From CBDCGJ01 sp965216645 (GTDB lineage: Bacteria > Pseudomonadota > Alphaproteobacteria > GCA-2731375), in NCBI GenBank assembly GCA_965216645.1, contig CBDCGJ010000016.1, positions 9,857 to 73,856 of the forward strand: a DNA stretch of 64,000 nt, read 5' to 3'. A program made the translations under genes and the position numbers. This document shows positions 45,755-54,476 of this stretch, piece after piece (the stretch's first letter is position 1; each line of letters begins with the position of its first letter). Under the pieces are notes generated by a model. That model did not search any database and had not been told where the DNA came from. It saw only the letters and a list, made by a program, of their open reading frames with translations.

Positions 45755-46636
45755 TTAATCAGTTTGATTGATTTCAGCGATCAAATGCTCCGCAGACGGC
45801 CGATAATGGCGTCTTCTTGCCAAGGCAACATACTCCAAAGAAGGCATATGTCTCAAAAACTCCAAATCTCCGTCCAAAATCGTCGTAGTTTCACCGGCCG
45901 CCATAAACTCCTTTAGATTTATGTGGCCTGAGAACGCTCGCGCTGTATTTATCTGACCGCAATTAAGAAGCTTCAAAACATTCAGAGTTTTGACATCGGC
46001 CAACACATTTATGTCTCTAATTTTCTTACAGCTGTACAACTCAATATATTTGAGATGTTTTAATGAATCTATACCATCTAAAGAAAGTAGAGCTGGGCAG
46101 TAAACCAGTTTTAGTTTTTCTAAATTTCTCAAAGATTCAATACCGTCTAAGCATTTGAGTTGACGTGACCGGACCTCAAGATGCTCAAGTTTAGTTAATT
46201 TTGACAACTCGCCTATATCCGTACCAGGATATCGGTCGATGAATAACTGCTGCAAATTCTCGCAGTCAAAAACACTATCTAACCACGGACTCCAATCCGT
46301 TGATACCCGCCGTAAAGATGGAAGTTTTGTAAAATCAAATGGTGTTTTCTTCGTAGGTGCTGTTAAGAAAATCTGTTGTAAATCAGAGAGTGCGTATATT
46401 GGCGTAAGGTCTTCAATCGACGAATCATCGATTGAAATCTTCAATATTCGCTTAAGTTTTCGTAAAAAACCTAAATTTCTAGGGCGATGCTTCCCAAAAT
46501 ATCCTGAGAACCTTAATTCAGTAACATTGTATTTATCAATGACTTTATACAGCGTGTCATCCCAATCGCGTGTAAATCCGATTGCTGTGCTGCCGTCATC
46601 CTCTTGATAAATCTGAAGGCCTTTGACTTTTTTCAT
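45755..46636 (-). CDS. Leucine-rich-repeat immunity protein of the GIY-YIG cassette
   Basis: 293 residues from ATG 46636, starting directly after the toxin stop codon. It has successive leucine-rich repeats of about 22 residues: 'LSKLTKLEHLEVRSRQLKCL', 'IESLRNLEKLKLVYCPALL', 'DSLKHLKYIELYSCKKIRDI', 'DVKTLNVLKLLNCGQI'. No signal peptide, so cytosolic. LRR proteins are a known scaffold of immunity proteins in polymorphic-toxin loci. It stays intact although its toxin gene is interrupted by an IS, as expected if protection against siblings is still useful. Confidence 0.8.
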   Translation of the reverse strand: MKKVKGLQIYQEDDGSTAIGFTRDWDDTLYKVIDKYNVTELRFSGYFGKHRPRNLGFLRKLKRILKISIDDSSIEDLTPIYALSDLQQIFLTAPTKKTPFDFTKLPSLRRVSTDWSPWLDSVFDCENLQQLFIDRYPGTDIGELSKLTKLEHLEVRSRQLKCLDGIESLRNLEKLKLVYCPALLSLDGIDSLKHLKYIELYSCKKIRDINVLADVKTLNVLKLLNCGQINTARAFSGHINLKEFMAAGETTTILDGDLEFLRHMPSLEYVALARRRHYRPSAEHLIAEINQTD

Positions 46637-46637
46637 G

Positions 46638-47044
46638 CTAATCTTCTAGGCCTAACTTTTTGCGTCTTCTTTTTCCAACGGGATCAATCTTATTTGCCAC
46701 TTTGTCACTGAATCTTGCTGGAATACCACCGGAGTTTTTCCGCACACGGCAAAACTCCGCTACTTGTCTCATTGTTCTGCCCCCATCTACCTGTTTTGTC
46801 CATGCCGCTTTTTTAGGGTCTTTTCGACCTGCGCGTTCATGATCACGAAGTCTTTTCTCAATGTCACCTGATTCTCCTGTATAGGGCAATCCTCCATTTC
46901 TCATATCTGGAAACTCGTAGATGCCGGCAGTGTTGTGAACCCATACCGCCAATTCTCCGACAAAGAATGTATGATTAGTCGCAACTTCTAGATTAAATGC
47001 TGGCGCGATCTGCTCAAGGCGTTCAGCACGGTAAACGGTCAACC
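46638..47044 (-). pseudogene. Cassette 1 distal part: end of HINT domain plus GIY-YIG nuclease toxin
   Basis: The frame 'TVYRAERLEQIAPAFNLEVA' and 'FFVGELAVWVHN' is the last third of the HINT domain. It is followed by 'AGIYEFPDMRNGGLPYTGES', 'GDIEKRLRDHERAGRKDP', 'WTKQVDGGRTMRQVAEFCRV'. GIY, then YTG with the conserved Arg in 'KRLRDHE', identify a GIY-YIG nuclease, here a DNA-cleaving toxin tip. It is cut off from the first part of cassette 1 by an IS3 element at 47045-50966. Removing the element with one AACC copy rejoins 'SGGSW' to 'LTVY' exactly. Confidence 0.8.
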
Positions 47045-47117
47045 CGACCTGCCCCCATTATCCGCTCACTTTGACGGAGAGTGCTTCCGTTTGATTTATG
47101 CCCGACTGGGCGGTTTG

Positions 47118-47155
47118 CCTCATCACGGCAGGGGTTAACCCCTGCCGTGATGAGG
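47118..47155. repeat. Perfect 38-bp palindrome in the OrfB tail
   Basis: The two 19-base arms (CCTCATCACGGCAGGGGTT and its complement) meet at GTTAAC with no loop, so the 38 bases are self-complementary. It lies within the C-terminal coding region of the IS3 OrfB remnant, just after 'RTPNEF' on the minus strand. The palindrome may be an inverted duplication, or a terminator-like or cruciform structure of the IS. Confidence 0.8.
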
Positions 47156-47212
47156 CGAATTCGTTTGGCGTCCGATAGCCGAGCGCGCTGTGTGGACGCT
47201 GAGTGTTGTACA

Positions 47213-47779
47213 ACAGGGTTTTCCAACGCCCACATTACAGGTGAGCAGGAGGTTTTTTACCGCCATCATCCTTGGTATGGCCGGACCGTCTTGATCACAA
47301 GCGTTGTTGAGAAGTCTTTTGGTTTGATCGCTCGGTGCCGACTGGGCGGTGGCGGATTTTGCCTTCCCCTTGAAGTACCGCTTTGGATGTTGGAGCGATC
47401 GGTGTGCTCGGCGGCTCGATCTGGAGACTACCCCGAGGTTGATGTCGCGGCCCTTGCTGCCTTGCAGGCGTTGCTGGGTGAAGTTGGCGACAGTGTTCTG
47501 GCCGGCCCCCGGAATCCTACGACAGTCCCTGATTTGAGCGCAGACTCGATGTCTGGTGATCAGATTCGGGGAGATACTCATGCGCCATCATCGCAAGCCG
47601 CCCATCCAGTTCAACTTGTTCGATCCTTCAAACCTAGCCGAACCGATGACAATGCCGGGTTGGCAGGCCCTTCCGTTTCAGACCCGCGAGACACTCACCG
47701 GGCTGATGGCGCACCTGTTGCTGGCGCACGACCAAGTGTCAGCGAGAAGACAAGGACAGGACGTCGGGGAGGTCAATGA
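47213..47779 (+). CDS. DUF5372-like accessory protein of the recombinase element
   Basis: An open frame without an obvious start inside the element. The conserved text begins 'VFYRHHPWYGRTVLI' and continues 'LPLEVPLWMLERSVC', 'EVDVAALAALQALL'. The 'HPFHP-GR' style start and the 'LP-W' middle resemble the DUF5372 proteins that precede such recombinases. The part after 47580 overlaps the next gene in another frame and may not be conserved. The start codon is not resolved (an ATT at 47234 is possible). Function unknown. Confidence 0.5.
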   Translation, partial: TGFSNAHITGEQEVFYRHHPWYGRTVLITSVVEKSFGLIARCRLGGGGFCLPLEVPLWMLERSVCSAARSGDYPEVDVAALAALQALLGEVGDSVLAGPRNPTTVPDLSADSMSGDQIRGDTHAPSSQAAHPVQLVRSFKPSRTDDNAGLAGPSVSDPRDTHRADGAPVAGARPSVSEKTRTGRRGGQ

Positions 47780-47786
47780 TGACTGA
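47580..47786 (+). CDS. Small conserved accessory protein of the recombinase element
   Basis: 68 residues from ATG 47580 ('MRHHRKPPIQFNLFDPSNLA', 'PFQTRETLTGLMAHLLLAHD'), with GGGGAG upstream. It overlaps the recombinase start by about 10 bases, indicating translational coupling. Small proteins of this type typically sit before these recombinases. It may be a recombination directionality or regulatory factor, but that is inference. Confidence 0.6.
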   Translation: MRHHRKPPIQFNLFDPSNLAEPMTMPGWQALPFQTRETLTGLMAHLLLAHDQVSARRQGQDVGEVNDD

Positions 47787-49860
47787 GAAGATCCAACGCC
47801 ATCATCTGGCGCGCAAAGCTATCCTGTATGTTCGCCAATCATCGCTTCATCAGGTGCTGCACAATCGTGAGAGCAGGGCACTGCAATATGCCATGGCCGG
47901 ACGGCTCGGCCAGTTGGGTTGGAGGGATATCGAGACCGTCGATGAAGACCTTGGCCGCTCGGCCTCCGGCAGTGCCGAGCGGGCCGGTTTCGAGCGCATG
48001 GTCGCGGAAGTCTGTCTCGGCAAGGTCGGCGCGGTGGCGGCTCGCGAAGTCTCCCGCTTTGCCCGCAACAGCAGGGACTGGCAGCAATTGATCGAGATGT
48101 GCCGGGTTGTGGATTGCGTGCTGATCGACCAGGAGACGGTCTACGCGCCGCGCCAGAGCAATGACCGGCTGCTGCTTGGTTTGAAGGGTTCCCTCAACGA
48201 ATATGAACTTGACCTTTTACGCCAGCGCTCACTTGCCGCGCGCCATGAGAAAGCCAAGCGGGGCGAACTTATCGTTGCCGCCCCGGTTGGCTATATAAAA
48301 GCCGGCGACCGCTTGGAGAAAGACCCTGACCGCCGGGTGCAGGAAGCGATCAAACTGGTTTTCGACAAAGTCGCTGAATTGGGCAGTGTCCGCCAGGCTC
48401 TGTTGTGGTTTTTGGAGCACGGGATCGATTTACCGGCAAAACGGAAGAATGGCGAGACGATCTGGCGCCGGCCTTGTTATCATACGCTGCACCGGATGAT
48501 TGCAAACCCGGTTTACGGTGGCGCCTACGCCTATGGCAAAACCAAGGCGGTAACAGGTTACGGCGCCTCGGGCCTGCGCGTTAAAGCCCAGCGCATACCG
48601 CGTGGTGAATGGTTGGCGCTAAAGCCTGGAGCGCATGAAGGCTATGTTGATTGGGAGCGAGCGGAAGCAATACGCAAAATGGTCAGTGACAATACTCCAA
48701 CAAGCCGGCACCATGGCGCCGCCAAACACGGCGATGCATTGCTTGCCGGATTGCTTCGATGCCGGCGTTGCGGGCGCAAACTGTCGCTTCGCTATACCGG
48801 CGCCAAGCACAATATTCCGCGCTATTCCTGTTGTCGCGGACAGCTCGACAACGGCGAGCCACGCTGTATCGCCTTTGGCGGCCTGCGTGTTGATGACGCT
48901 ATCGAAGAAGTTTTGCTTGCGGTGGTCGCGCCTGGCGCCATCGAAGCGGCAATCAAAGCGCAAGCTGAAGCGGCGAGCCGGCGTGATCAGGTCCGCGATG
49001 CGCTCGCCCGTGATCTGGAAGCGGCGCGCTATGCGAGCGACCGCGCCTTCCGGCAATACGATGCCACGGACCCGGCCAACCGGCTGGTGGCCGGAGAATT
49101 GGAGGCAAGATGGAATGCCGCTCTTATCCGGCAAAGCGAGATTGATGCCAAGATCAATGCCCATGATGCCTCAGAAGTTCTAAGCCTGCCCGCCATGCCT
49201 GACACCTTCGCGACCTTGGCCGGCAATCTGCAAACCGTTTGGCAGGCGCCGACAACCGATGCCCGTTTGAAGAAGCGTATCACGCGCACCCTGATCCACG
49301 AAGTCATCGCCGATATTGACGACAAAAAAACAGACGGTTCGGGCGAGATTGTGCTGATCATTCATTGGATGGGTGGCGTCCATACCGAGCTACGCCTGCC
49401 ACGGCGGCGGCGCGGCCAGCGCAACAGCACACCAGGCGATGTTGTCGAGGCAATCACACAGCTGACTTTAATTGCCAATGATGATCTGATTGCCGGGATC
49501 CTCAATCGCAACGGTCTTCGTACCGGACACGGTAATCGTTGGACCCGCGAGCGGGTCTGTTCGCTACGCTCGCATCGCAAAATTCCAGCCTTCCGCCCCG
49601 CCCCCGATGGTGTGGAAGCTTGGCTCAATCTGACCAAAGCGGCCGCGTTCCTGGGCATCGCGCCAAAGACCCTTAGACTGGCGGCCCAAGCAGGCCGGAT
49701 CAACGCCATCCATCCACTGCCCGATGGCCCGTGGCTGTTCGAACGCACGGAATTGCAAGGATCGGCAGGTCAAAGCGTCGCGGGACAAGCCAAAAAACGA
49801 CCAAACCACCCCACAGGACCATGCCCAGAACAACAAAACCTATTCAAATCAACAGCATAG
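47776..49860 (+). CDS. Large serine recombinase
   Basis: 694 residues from ATG 47776 (or ATG 47779). The resolvase domain (about 1-150) has the catalytic Ser in 'AILYVRQSSLHQVL', with Arg-rich 'AAREVSRFARNSRDW' and 'LKGSLNEYELDLLRQR'. A recombinase domain (about 165-290, 'NPVYGGAYAYGKTKAV') precedes a zinc ribbon ('LLRCRRCGRKLSLR', 'YSCCRG') and a coiled-coil part (about 385-470). A C-terminal extension has 'LTKAAAFLGIAPKTLRLAA', like a helix-turn-helix. Intact. It catalyses integration or excision of the element with a double-strand staggered cut. Confidence 0.9.
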   Translation: MMTEKIQRHHLARKAILYVRQSSLHQVLHNRESRALQYAMAGRLGQLGWRDIETVDEDLGRSASGSAERAGFERMVAEVCLGKVGAVAAREVSRFARNSRDWQQLIEMCRVVDCVLIDQETVYAPRQSNDRLLLGLKGSLNEYELDLLRQRSLAARHEKAKRGELIVAAPVGYIKAGDRLEKDPDRRVQEAIKLVFDKVAELGSVRQALLWFLEHGIDLPAKRKNGETIWRRPCYHTLHRMIANPVYGGAYAYGKTKAVTGYGASGLRVKAQRIPRGEWLALKPGAHEGYVDWERAEAIRKMVSDNTPTSRHHGAAKHGDALLAGLLRCRRCGRKLSLRYTGAKHNIPRYSCCRGQLDNGEPRCIAFGGLRVDDAIEEVLLAVVAPGAIEAAIKAQAEAASRRDQVRDALARDLEAARYASDRAFRQYDATDPANRLVAGELEARWNAALIRQSEIDAKINAHDASEVLSLPAMPDTFATLAGNLQTVWQAPTTDARLKKRITRTLIHEVIADIDDKKTDGSGEIVLIIHWMGGVHTELRLPRRRRGQRNSTPGDVVEAITQLTLIANDDLIAGILNRNGLRTGHGNRWTRERVCSLRSHRKIPAFRPAPDGVEAWLNLTKAAAFLGIAPKTLRLAAQAGRINAIHPLPDGPWLFERTELQGSAGQSVAGQAKKRPNHPTGPCPEQQNLFKSTA

Positions 49861-49886
49861 AGAGATGGGTGTTATGAAACAGGATT

Positions 49887-50780
49887 GTAGTCGAGCCGCC
49901 AGGCCTTGATGATACGGCGGGCATCGGCCAGGTTGGCGAACCAGTGCTCGTTCAGACATTCGTCGCGGAACCGACCGTTGAAGCTTTCGATGAAAGCATT
50001 CTGGTTCGGCTTGCCGGGCTCAATGAAGTTGAGCCGGACATTATTCTTGTAGGCCCACGCGTCGAGCGCTTTCGAGATCATCTCGGGACCATTGTCCAGG
50101 ATGATCTCCAGCGGCAGGCCGCGCGTTGCCTTCAATCGATCCAAAACTCGCACCACCCGGGATCCGGTCAGCGAGGTGTCGACTTCGATCGCCGGGCACT
50201 CGCGGCTGAAGTCGTCGACGATGTTGAGACATCGAAAGCGCTGACCCGTTGCCGTCATGTCGTGTTGGAAGTCCATCGACCAACGCTCATTGACCGCGGT
50301 CGGAATGATCATCGGACACCGTTCCGTCCGCGCGATCCGCTTGCGCTTGCGGCGGCGTACTTGCAGGCCTTCCTCGACATAGACGCGATGAACTTTCTTG
50401 TGGTTCACAAGCCAACCCTCTCGACGCAACAGAACATAAATCCGGCGATAACCGAAACGCCGGCGCAACGCGGCCAGCGCCTTGATCCGCGTACGCAGAG
50501 CTTCGTCATCCCGGCGCCGGCCGCGATAGCGATAGGTCGAAGGGTGGATATTGGCCAAGCGGCAGGCCCGGCGCTCGGACAAGGCGTGCGCGGAGACCAG
50601 ATGCGAGACAACCGCTCGCTTTCCGCTTGGCCTTACCACTTTCGGGCAACGACGTCCTTCAGGGCCGCATTGTCTAACATCGCCTCCGCCAGCAAACGCT
50701 TCAACTTGGCGTTCTCCGACTCCAGTTCCCGCAAACGCTTGGCGTCCGACACTTCCATGCCGCCGAACTTCGACTTCCAA
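49887..50780 (-). pseudogene. IS3-family transposase OrfB, 5' part
   Basis: The DDE transposase frame ('SERRACRLANIHPSTYRYRG', 'NERWSMDFQHDMTATGQRFR', 'LEIILDNGPEMISKALDAWA', 'NAFIESFNGRFRDECLN') ends at 'AWRLDYN', where the recombinase element starts. The missing C-terminus lies at 47045-47205. OrfB is normally made by frameshifting from OrfA, so translation begins in the overlap near 50640. Confidence 0.85.
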
Positions 50781-50896
50781 CGATAAAACGTCTGCTCGGC
50801 GATACCGTGCCGGCGGGTAATCTCCTTAACCGAAAATCCAGCCTCCTGCTCCTTCAGGATGCCAATAATCTGCTCTTCACTAAAACGCTTTCTCAT
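50633..50896 (-). CDS. IS3-family transposase OrfA
   Basis: 87 residues ('MRKRFSEEQIIGILKEQEAG', 'HGIAEQTFYRWKSKFGGMEV', then a leucine zipper 'LRELESENAKLKRLLAEA'). It is a typical helix-turn-helix plus zipper OrfA that binds the IS ends and joins OrfB by a -1 shift near its end ('KDVVARKW'). ATG 50896 has GGAGGAC upstream. Confidence 0.9.
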   Translation of the reverse strand: MRKRFSEEQIIGILKEQEAGFSVKEITRRHGIAEQTFYRWKSKFGGMEVSDAKRLRELESENAKLKRLLAEAMLDNAALKDVVARKW

Positions 50897-50970
50897 AAAG
50901 TCCTCCGTTCCTTAATTTAACGGAAAACTCTCTTTCAACGTGAACCAGTTTTTGGGGAGCAGGTCGAACC

Positions 50971-53571
50971 AGCTACCGCCAGACGTCATAATTTCGTCGC
51001 CGACATTTAAAACTGACGCATTAACCCACCCCTTGTCCTTCAAGTAGAATGGATGCCCATCCGTCGTAGTGAGAGTCTCGACAACTTCGCCGTTTGCATC
51101 CTTAGCCAACTTCAGTGCCAATTGATCGGCATGGTTGGAGAAGAATATCTAAGACCGGCTGGTAGCTCTCCTCACCCGTCAGCTCGTCGCGGGCCAGGAC
51201 CATGTCGCCGGGTTCGAGTTTGGCGATTTCGACGGGGCCGCGGTCGGTTTGCACCAGAGTGTCGGGCGCGAAGCTGTTGTTGTTCGTAAATCCGTAAGCG
51301 AATCCGATACCCGCCCCAAACCCGGCGGCGGCACCAAGGCGGCGCATCAGCTTTCTTGCTTGACAAGACCTGTTTTTCTTCAGGCCGAATGGCGCGAACT
51401 TCCTGCAAGGATTGACGACGTCGTTGATCGCGACGATGAGATCCAAATTCGGATCGTTGATGACGGCATTGGCGGCGTCGAGGCCGCTGAGGATGACGTC
51501 GAAGAGGCAGGCGAGCGCCTTGCCGACGCCGCGGATGCCGGGGGCGGCCGCGCCGCCGATGACGCCGGTGCCGGCGCGGCCGGCGGCGGTGAGGCCGCTC
51601 GGGTCGATTAGGTTGACGGGATCGTTGAAGACGTAGGCGTAGAGATTTGAGTCACCGCCGGCGAAGCCGATGGGGTCGGAACTGATGAAACGTCCCGCTT
51701 TCGGGTCGTAGTATCTTGCGCGGTAGAAGTAGAGGCCGCTTTCGGGGTCGTATTCGCGGGCGGTGAAGCCGTAGGGGTTGGCGACGGTTTCGGTGACGCT
51801 TACTCGGTTGCCGAAGGCGTCGTAGATGTAGTCGTTGACGACGGCGCCGGAGGCGTCGGTGACGTGGCTGATGGAGCCGTCCTGGGCGGCGTGGAAGTAG
51901 TAGGTTTGGCCGCCCCTCTCCATCACGAGAGGGTGATCCACGTACGGGCCGTGGCTGTATTTGGCCAATAAGGTGCCGGTGCCGTCGAACTCGGCGAGGA
52001 TGTCCCAGCCGTCGTAGAGGTAGCGGGTGACGGTGCCGTTGACGTTCTTTTCGATGCGTCTTCCGAAGGTGTCGTAGGCGTAGGTTGCCGTTGTGGTGTC
52101 CGGGAAAGTGATCTGGATCAGGCGGTCGAGGCTGTCCCAGGTGTAGGTGGTGACGTCGCCGGTGGTCTTGTCGGTCTTGCTCGTGAGGTTGCCGTTGGCG
52201 TCGTAGACGTAGCTGTAGGCGTCGTCCTCGAGCAGGCGGTTGGCGTCGTCGTGGGTGTGCGCAACGCTGGCGTGGCTGTTGGTGCGGTTGCCCTCGGCGT
52301 CGTAGGCGTAGCTTTCGTTGCCTTCCGTGTCGGTGACGGCGGCGAGGCGGTTGAGTTGGTCGTAGAGATAGCTGCGCGTCCTAGACAGGCCGGTGATGCC
52401 GGTGATGTTGCCGGCGGCGTCGTGGCTGAGGGCGTTCTGGACGAAGGGGCTGCCGCCGGTGCTGTGGTCGAGGCCGGTGAGCAGGCTGTTGGCGGCGCCG
52501 TATTGGAACGCCGCCGCGTTGCCGTTGGGGAACGCGATGGTCGCCATTTGGCCGCCGGGGCGGTAGGTCAGCGTCAGCGGGCCGCCCGTGGGCGGGGTCA
52601 GGCCGGTCATGCGGTCGTTCAGGTCGTGGGCGAAGGCCCAGCTGCCCAGCGCGCCGCCGGCAAGACCGGCGCGGTTGTCCCGCCGGTCGTAACTGTGGCT
52701 CAGCACATGCTGGGGCTGCAGACCGCCCGGGCCGGTGGTGGCGGTGGCCAGCCGGTGGATCACGTCATAGGTGAAAGCCAGGTCCGAACTGTTGTCGTTC
52801 GCCGCGGTGAGATTGTCGAAGGCGTCATAGACGTAGTTGACCGTGCCGTCGGGTTTCGTGACCTGGGTCAGGCGGCTCAAGGCGTCATAGGCATAGGCGA
52901 AGACCTGACCCTTGGGGTCGATCAGGCCGGTCAGGTTGTCCCGGCTGTCATAGCTGTAGGCAAAGGTCTCCAACGCCGGATTGGTGCGCCGGATCACCCG
53001 GTCGAAGAGATCGTGGGCGAACACCGTGACCTTGCCGTTGGCGTTGGTCAGGCTCGTCACATTGTCCATGGCGTCGTAAGCCAAAGATTGCACCTGCCCG
53101 GCCGGATCGGTGATCGTGGTCAGGCGGTTCACGGTGTCATAGGCGTATGCCGAGATCCGGTTGAGGCCGTCGGTATAGCTCACCGGATTGCCGTTCAGGT
53201 CATAGGCCCAGGCGATATTGCCATAGGCCGGGTCGGCCAGGGTGGCGAGCCGGTTCAGGCCGTCATAGGTCGCGGCAATCGAGACCCCGTCCTCGTCGGC
53301 GAAGCTCACCAGATTGCCGTTGGCGTCATAGCCATAGTTCATCTGACCGCCGAGCGGATCGGTGATCCGGGTGACGCGGTTCAGGGCATCGTAGGCATAG
53401 GACACCGTCGCCTCGTCGCCCGTCCCCTCGGCCCGGATCACCTGGGTCACCCGGCCCTCGCCATCGCGCAGGAACCGGCTCACCGTGCCGTCCGCATCGG
53501 TCCGCGTCAGCACATTGCCGTAAGTGTTGTAGGTATAGGCGGTGACATTGCCGAGCTCGTCGGTCTCGTTG
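50971..53571 (-). pseudogene. Rhs cassette 1: long YD/Rhs fragment, frameshifted and IS-interrupted
   Basis: The longest displaced copy. It begins beside the spacer with 'NETDELGNVTAYTYNTYGNV' and matches the full-length gene over about 2.4 kb: 800 codons of YD repeats, Rhs core and the start of the HINT domain ('NNSFAPDTLVQTDRGPVEIA'). The frame breaks near 51148, where two bases are missing compared with other cassettes (AATATCTAAGACC against AATATCTCTAGGACC), and resumes to 'MTSGGSW' at 50971, where an IS3 begins. The rest of HINT and the toxin are at 46638-47044. No palindromic inserts are present. Confidence 0.85.
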
Positions 53572-53790
53572 ATAGGTCAGCATTATTGACCTATGTTTCA
53601 CGTGAAACAAAGGTCAGCATTGCTGCCGAATCTGGTTGGACACGAGGGAGATTAGGGAGAGCTGGTGTGGCTTGTTATTCTGCCGTTTTTCAGGAACTTG
53701 GCAGCTCCCGCAAGTTGGACTCTGTCCAATTCCAAGGACAAGATAGCGGTTGTGAGCTGGGAAAAAATATATACTGTCTTCGGAATTCTC
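53572..53790. repeat. Inter-cassette spacer module (between full-length gene's immunity gene and cassette 1)
   Basis: The best preserved copy: ATAGGTCAGCATTATTGACCTAT (hairpin), parS, GGTCAGCATTGCTGCC, 'GTTGGACACGAGGGAGATTA', 'GGCTTGTTATTCTGCCG', TTGGACTCTGTCCAA (53716-53730), 'TTCCAAGGACAAGATAGCGG' and AT-rich 'AATATATACTGTCTTCGG'. Compared with other copies the order never changes. Confidence 0.85.
53594..53609. promoter_or_regulatory. parS-like ParB-binding site
   Basis: Perfect TGTTTCACGTGAAACA in the best-preserved spacer module. On the minus strand it reads as Met-Phe-His-Val-Lys-His, but that frame does not join the Rhs frame. Confidence 0.75.
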
Positions 53791-53818
53791 CCCGGAATTC
53801 GTGTCTCAGGCTGACAGT

Positions 53819-54457
53819 TTATGCCGAATACTTGGGGTCCCGTTCAGTCTTCTCATGTTGGCGGTCAATTTCGCGGCACAAGAGATGTTGATATTCATCT
53901 CGGCTTAAAAAGAGGAACTCGCTGGCCACTTTTTCAATATGGCCTATATCATACTGAGCTTCACGTAATATCCGATCTTTGAAGTTTTTCCAAATCAATC
54001 TCTGGGATTTTGATTTACGGTTTTCAACCAATACTATTTGCGTGCTATCTACAAAAGAGTGAAGCGCAAGATCCGAAATATGGTAATCCTCACCGAATGA
54101 ATCAAAAAAGCTGCTTTTCAACGGACGAAAAGATTCCCCACGCTTATCCAAATTGTCTTTATTGATTTCGAAAATTACTTTATTCCCACGATCTGGGTCC
54201 TGAAAAGACTCGACTAGTAACTCAAAAACAAAAGATGCATCGGTTGTCTCATCAAAACAGAACTCTCTGTTACCCTGTTTAGAATTCAATACGTAAGTCT
54301 CTCTAATAGTCGACAAAACGTAAGCACCTAACTCATACTCCCCAATCTCTTGATTCATTGCCCACCACCGAAAGTACATTTCAGCAAATATGCCCAGTTT
54401 ATCTGTGTTTCTGTGCTCCCATTCGATTGCGAACACCGATTTATCACCAACTATCAT
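53819..54457 (-). CDS. Immunity protein of the full-length Rhs toxin (Imm42-like)
   Basis: 212 residues from ATG 54457, 19 bp after the stop of the giant gene. The N-terminus 'MIVGDKSVFAIEWEHRNTDK' with 'RWWAMNQEIGEYELGAYV' resembles the Imm42 family found beside Rhs/WapA toxin tips. The rest is an alpha/beta cytosolic protein without signal peptide ('DTLVES'-like Asp/Glu-rich middle, basic C-terminus 'REIDRQHEKTERDPKYSA'). AT-rich relative to the Rhs backbone. Its role is to protect the producer from the active toxin tip. Family assignment is moderate; the pairing by position is strong. Confidence 0.75.
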   Translation of the reverse strand: MIVGDKSVFAIEWEHRNTDKLGIFAEMYFRWWAMNQEIGEYELGAYVLSTIRETYVLNSKQGNREFCFDETTDASFVFELLVESFQDPDRGNKVIFEINKDNLDKRGESFRPLKSSFFDSFGEDYHISDLALHSFVDSTQIVLVENRKSKSQRLIWKNFKDRILREAQYDIGHIEKVASEFLFLSRDEYQHLLCREIDRQHEKTERDPKYSA

Positions 54458-54476
54458 AGAAGATACTCATAAAAAA

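Larger units (their letters stand above)
47211..49884 (+). mobile_element. Serine-recombinase element inserted in IS3 OrfB
   Basis: The insert lies between two TTGTA copies (47206-47210 and 49885-49889). Joining the flanks restores the IS3 OrfB codons DYN-TQ-RPHSALGYRTP. It holds three same-strand genes: a DUF5372-like gene, a 68-codon gene and a large serine recombinase. This three-gene layout recurs in proteobacterial mobile elements (general knowledge). Exact ends within the TTGTA repeats are inferred. Confidence 0.7.
47045..50966 (-). mobile_element. IS3-family element split by a serine-recombinase element
   Basis: Ends: CGACCTGCCCCCATTAT at 47045 and the inverted CGACCTGCTCCCCAAAA ending at 50966. 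AACC is duplicated at 47041-47044 and 50967-50970, and the Rhs HINT frame is continuous across the target. OrfA (50633-50896) and most of OrfB lie at the right. The last part of OrfB (47045-47205, 'RPHSALGYRTPNEF') lies at the left. Between them is the recombinase element 47211-49884. Confidence 0.85.

Noticed and set aside
53326..53610. Small frames beginning Met-Phe-His-Val-Lys-His at parS sites
   Set aside because: The start is simply the translation of parS; the following frame is out of step with the Rhs frame and not conserved between copies.
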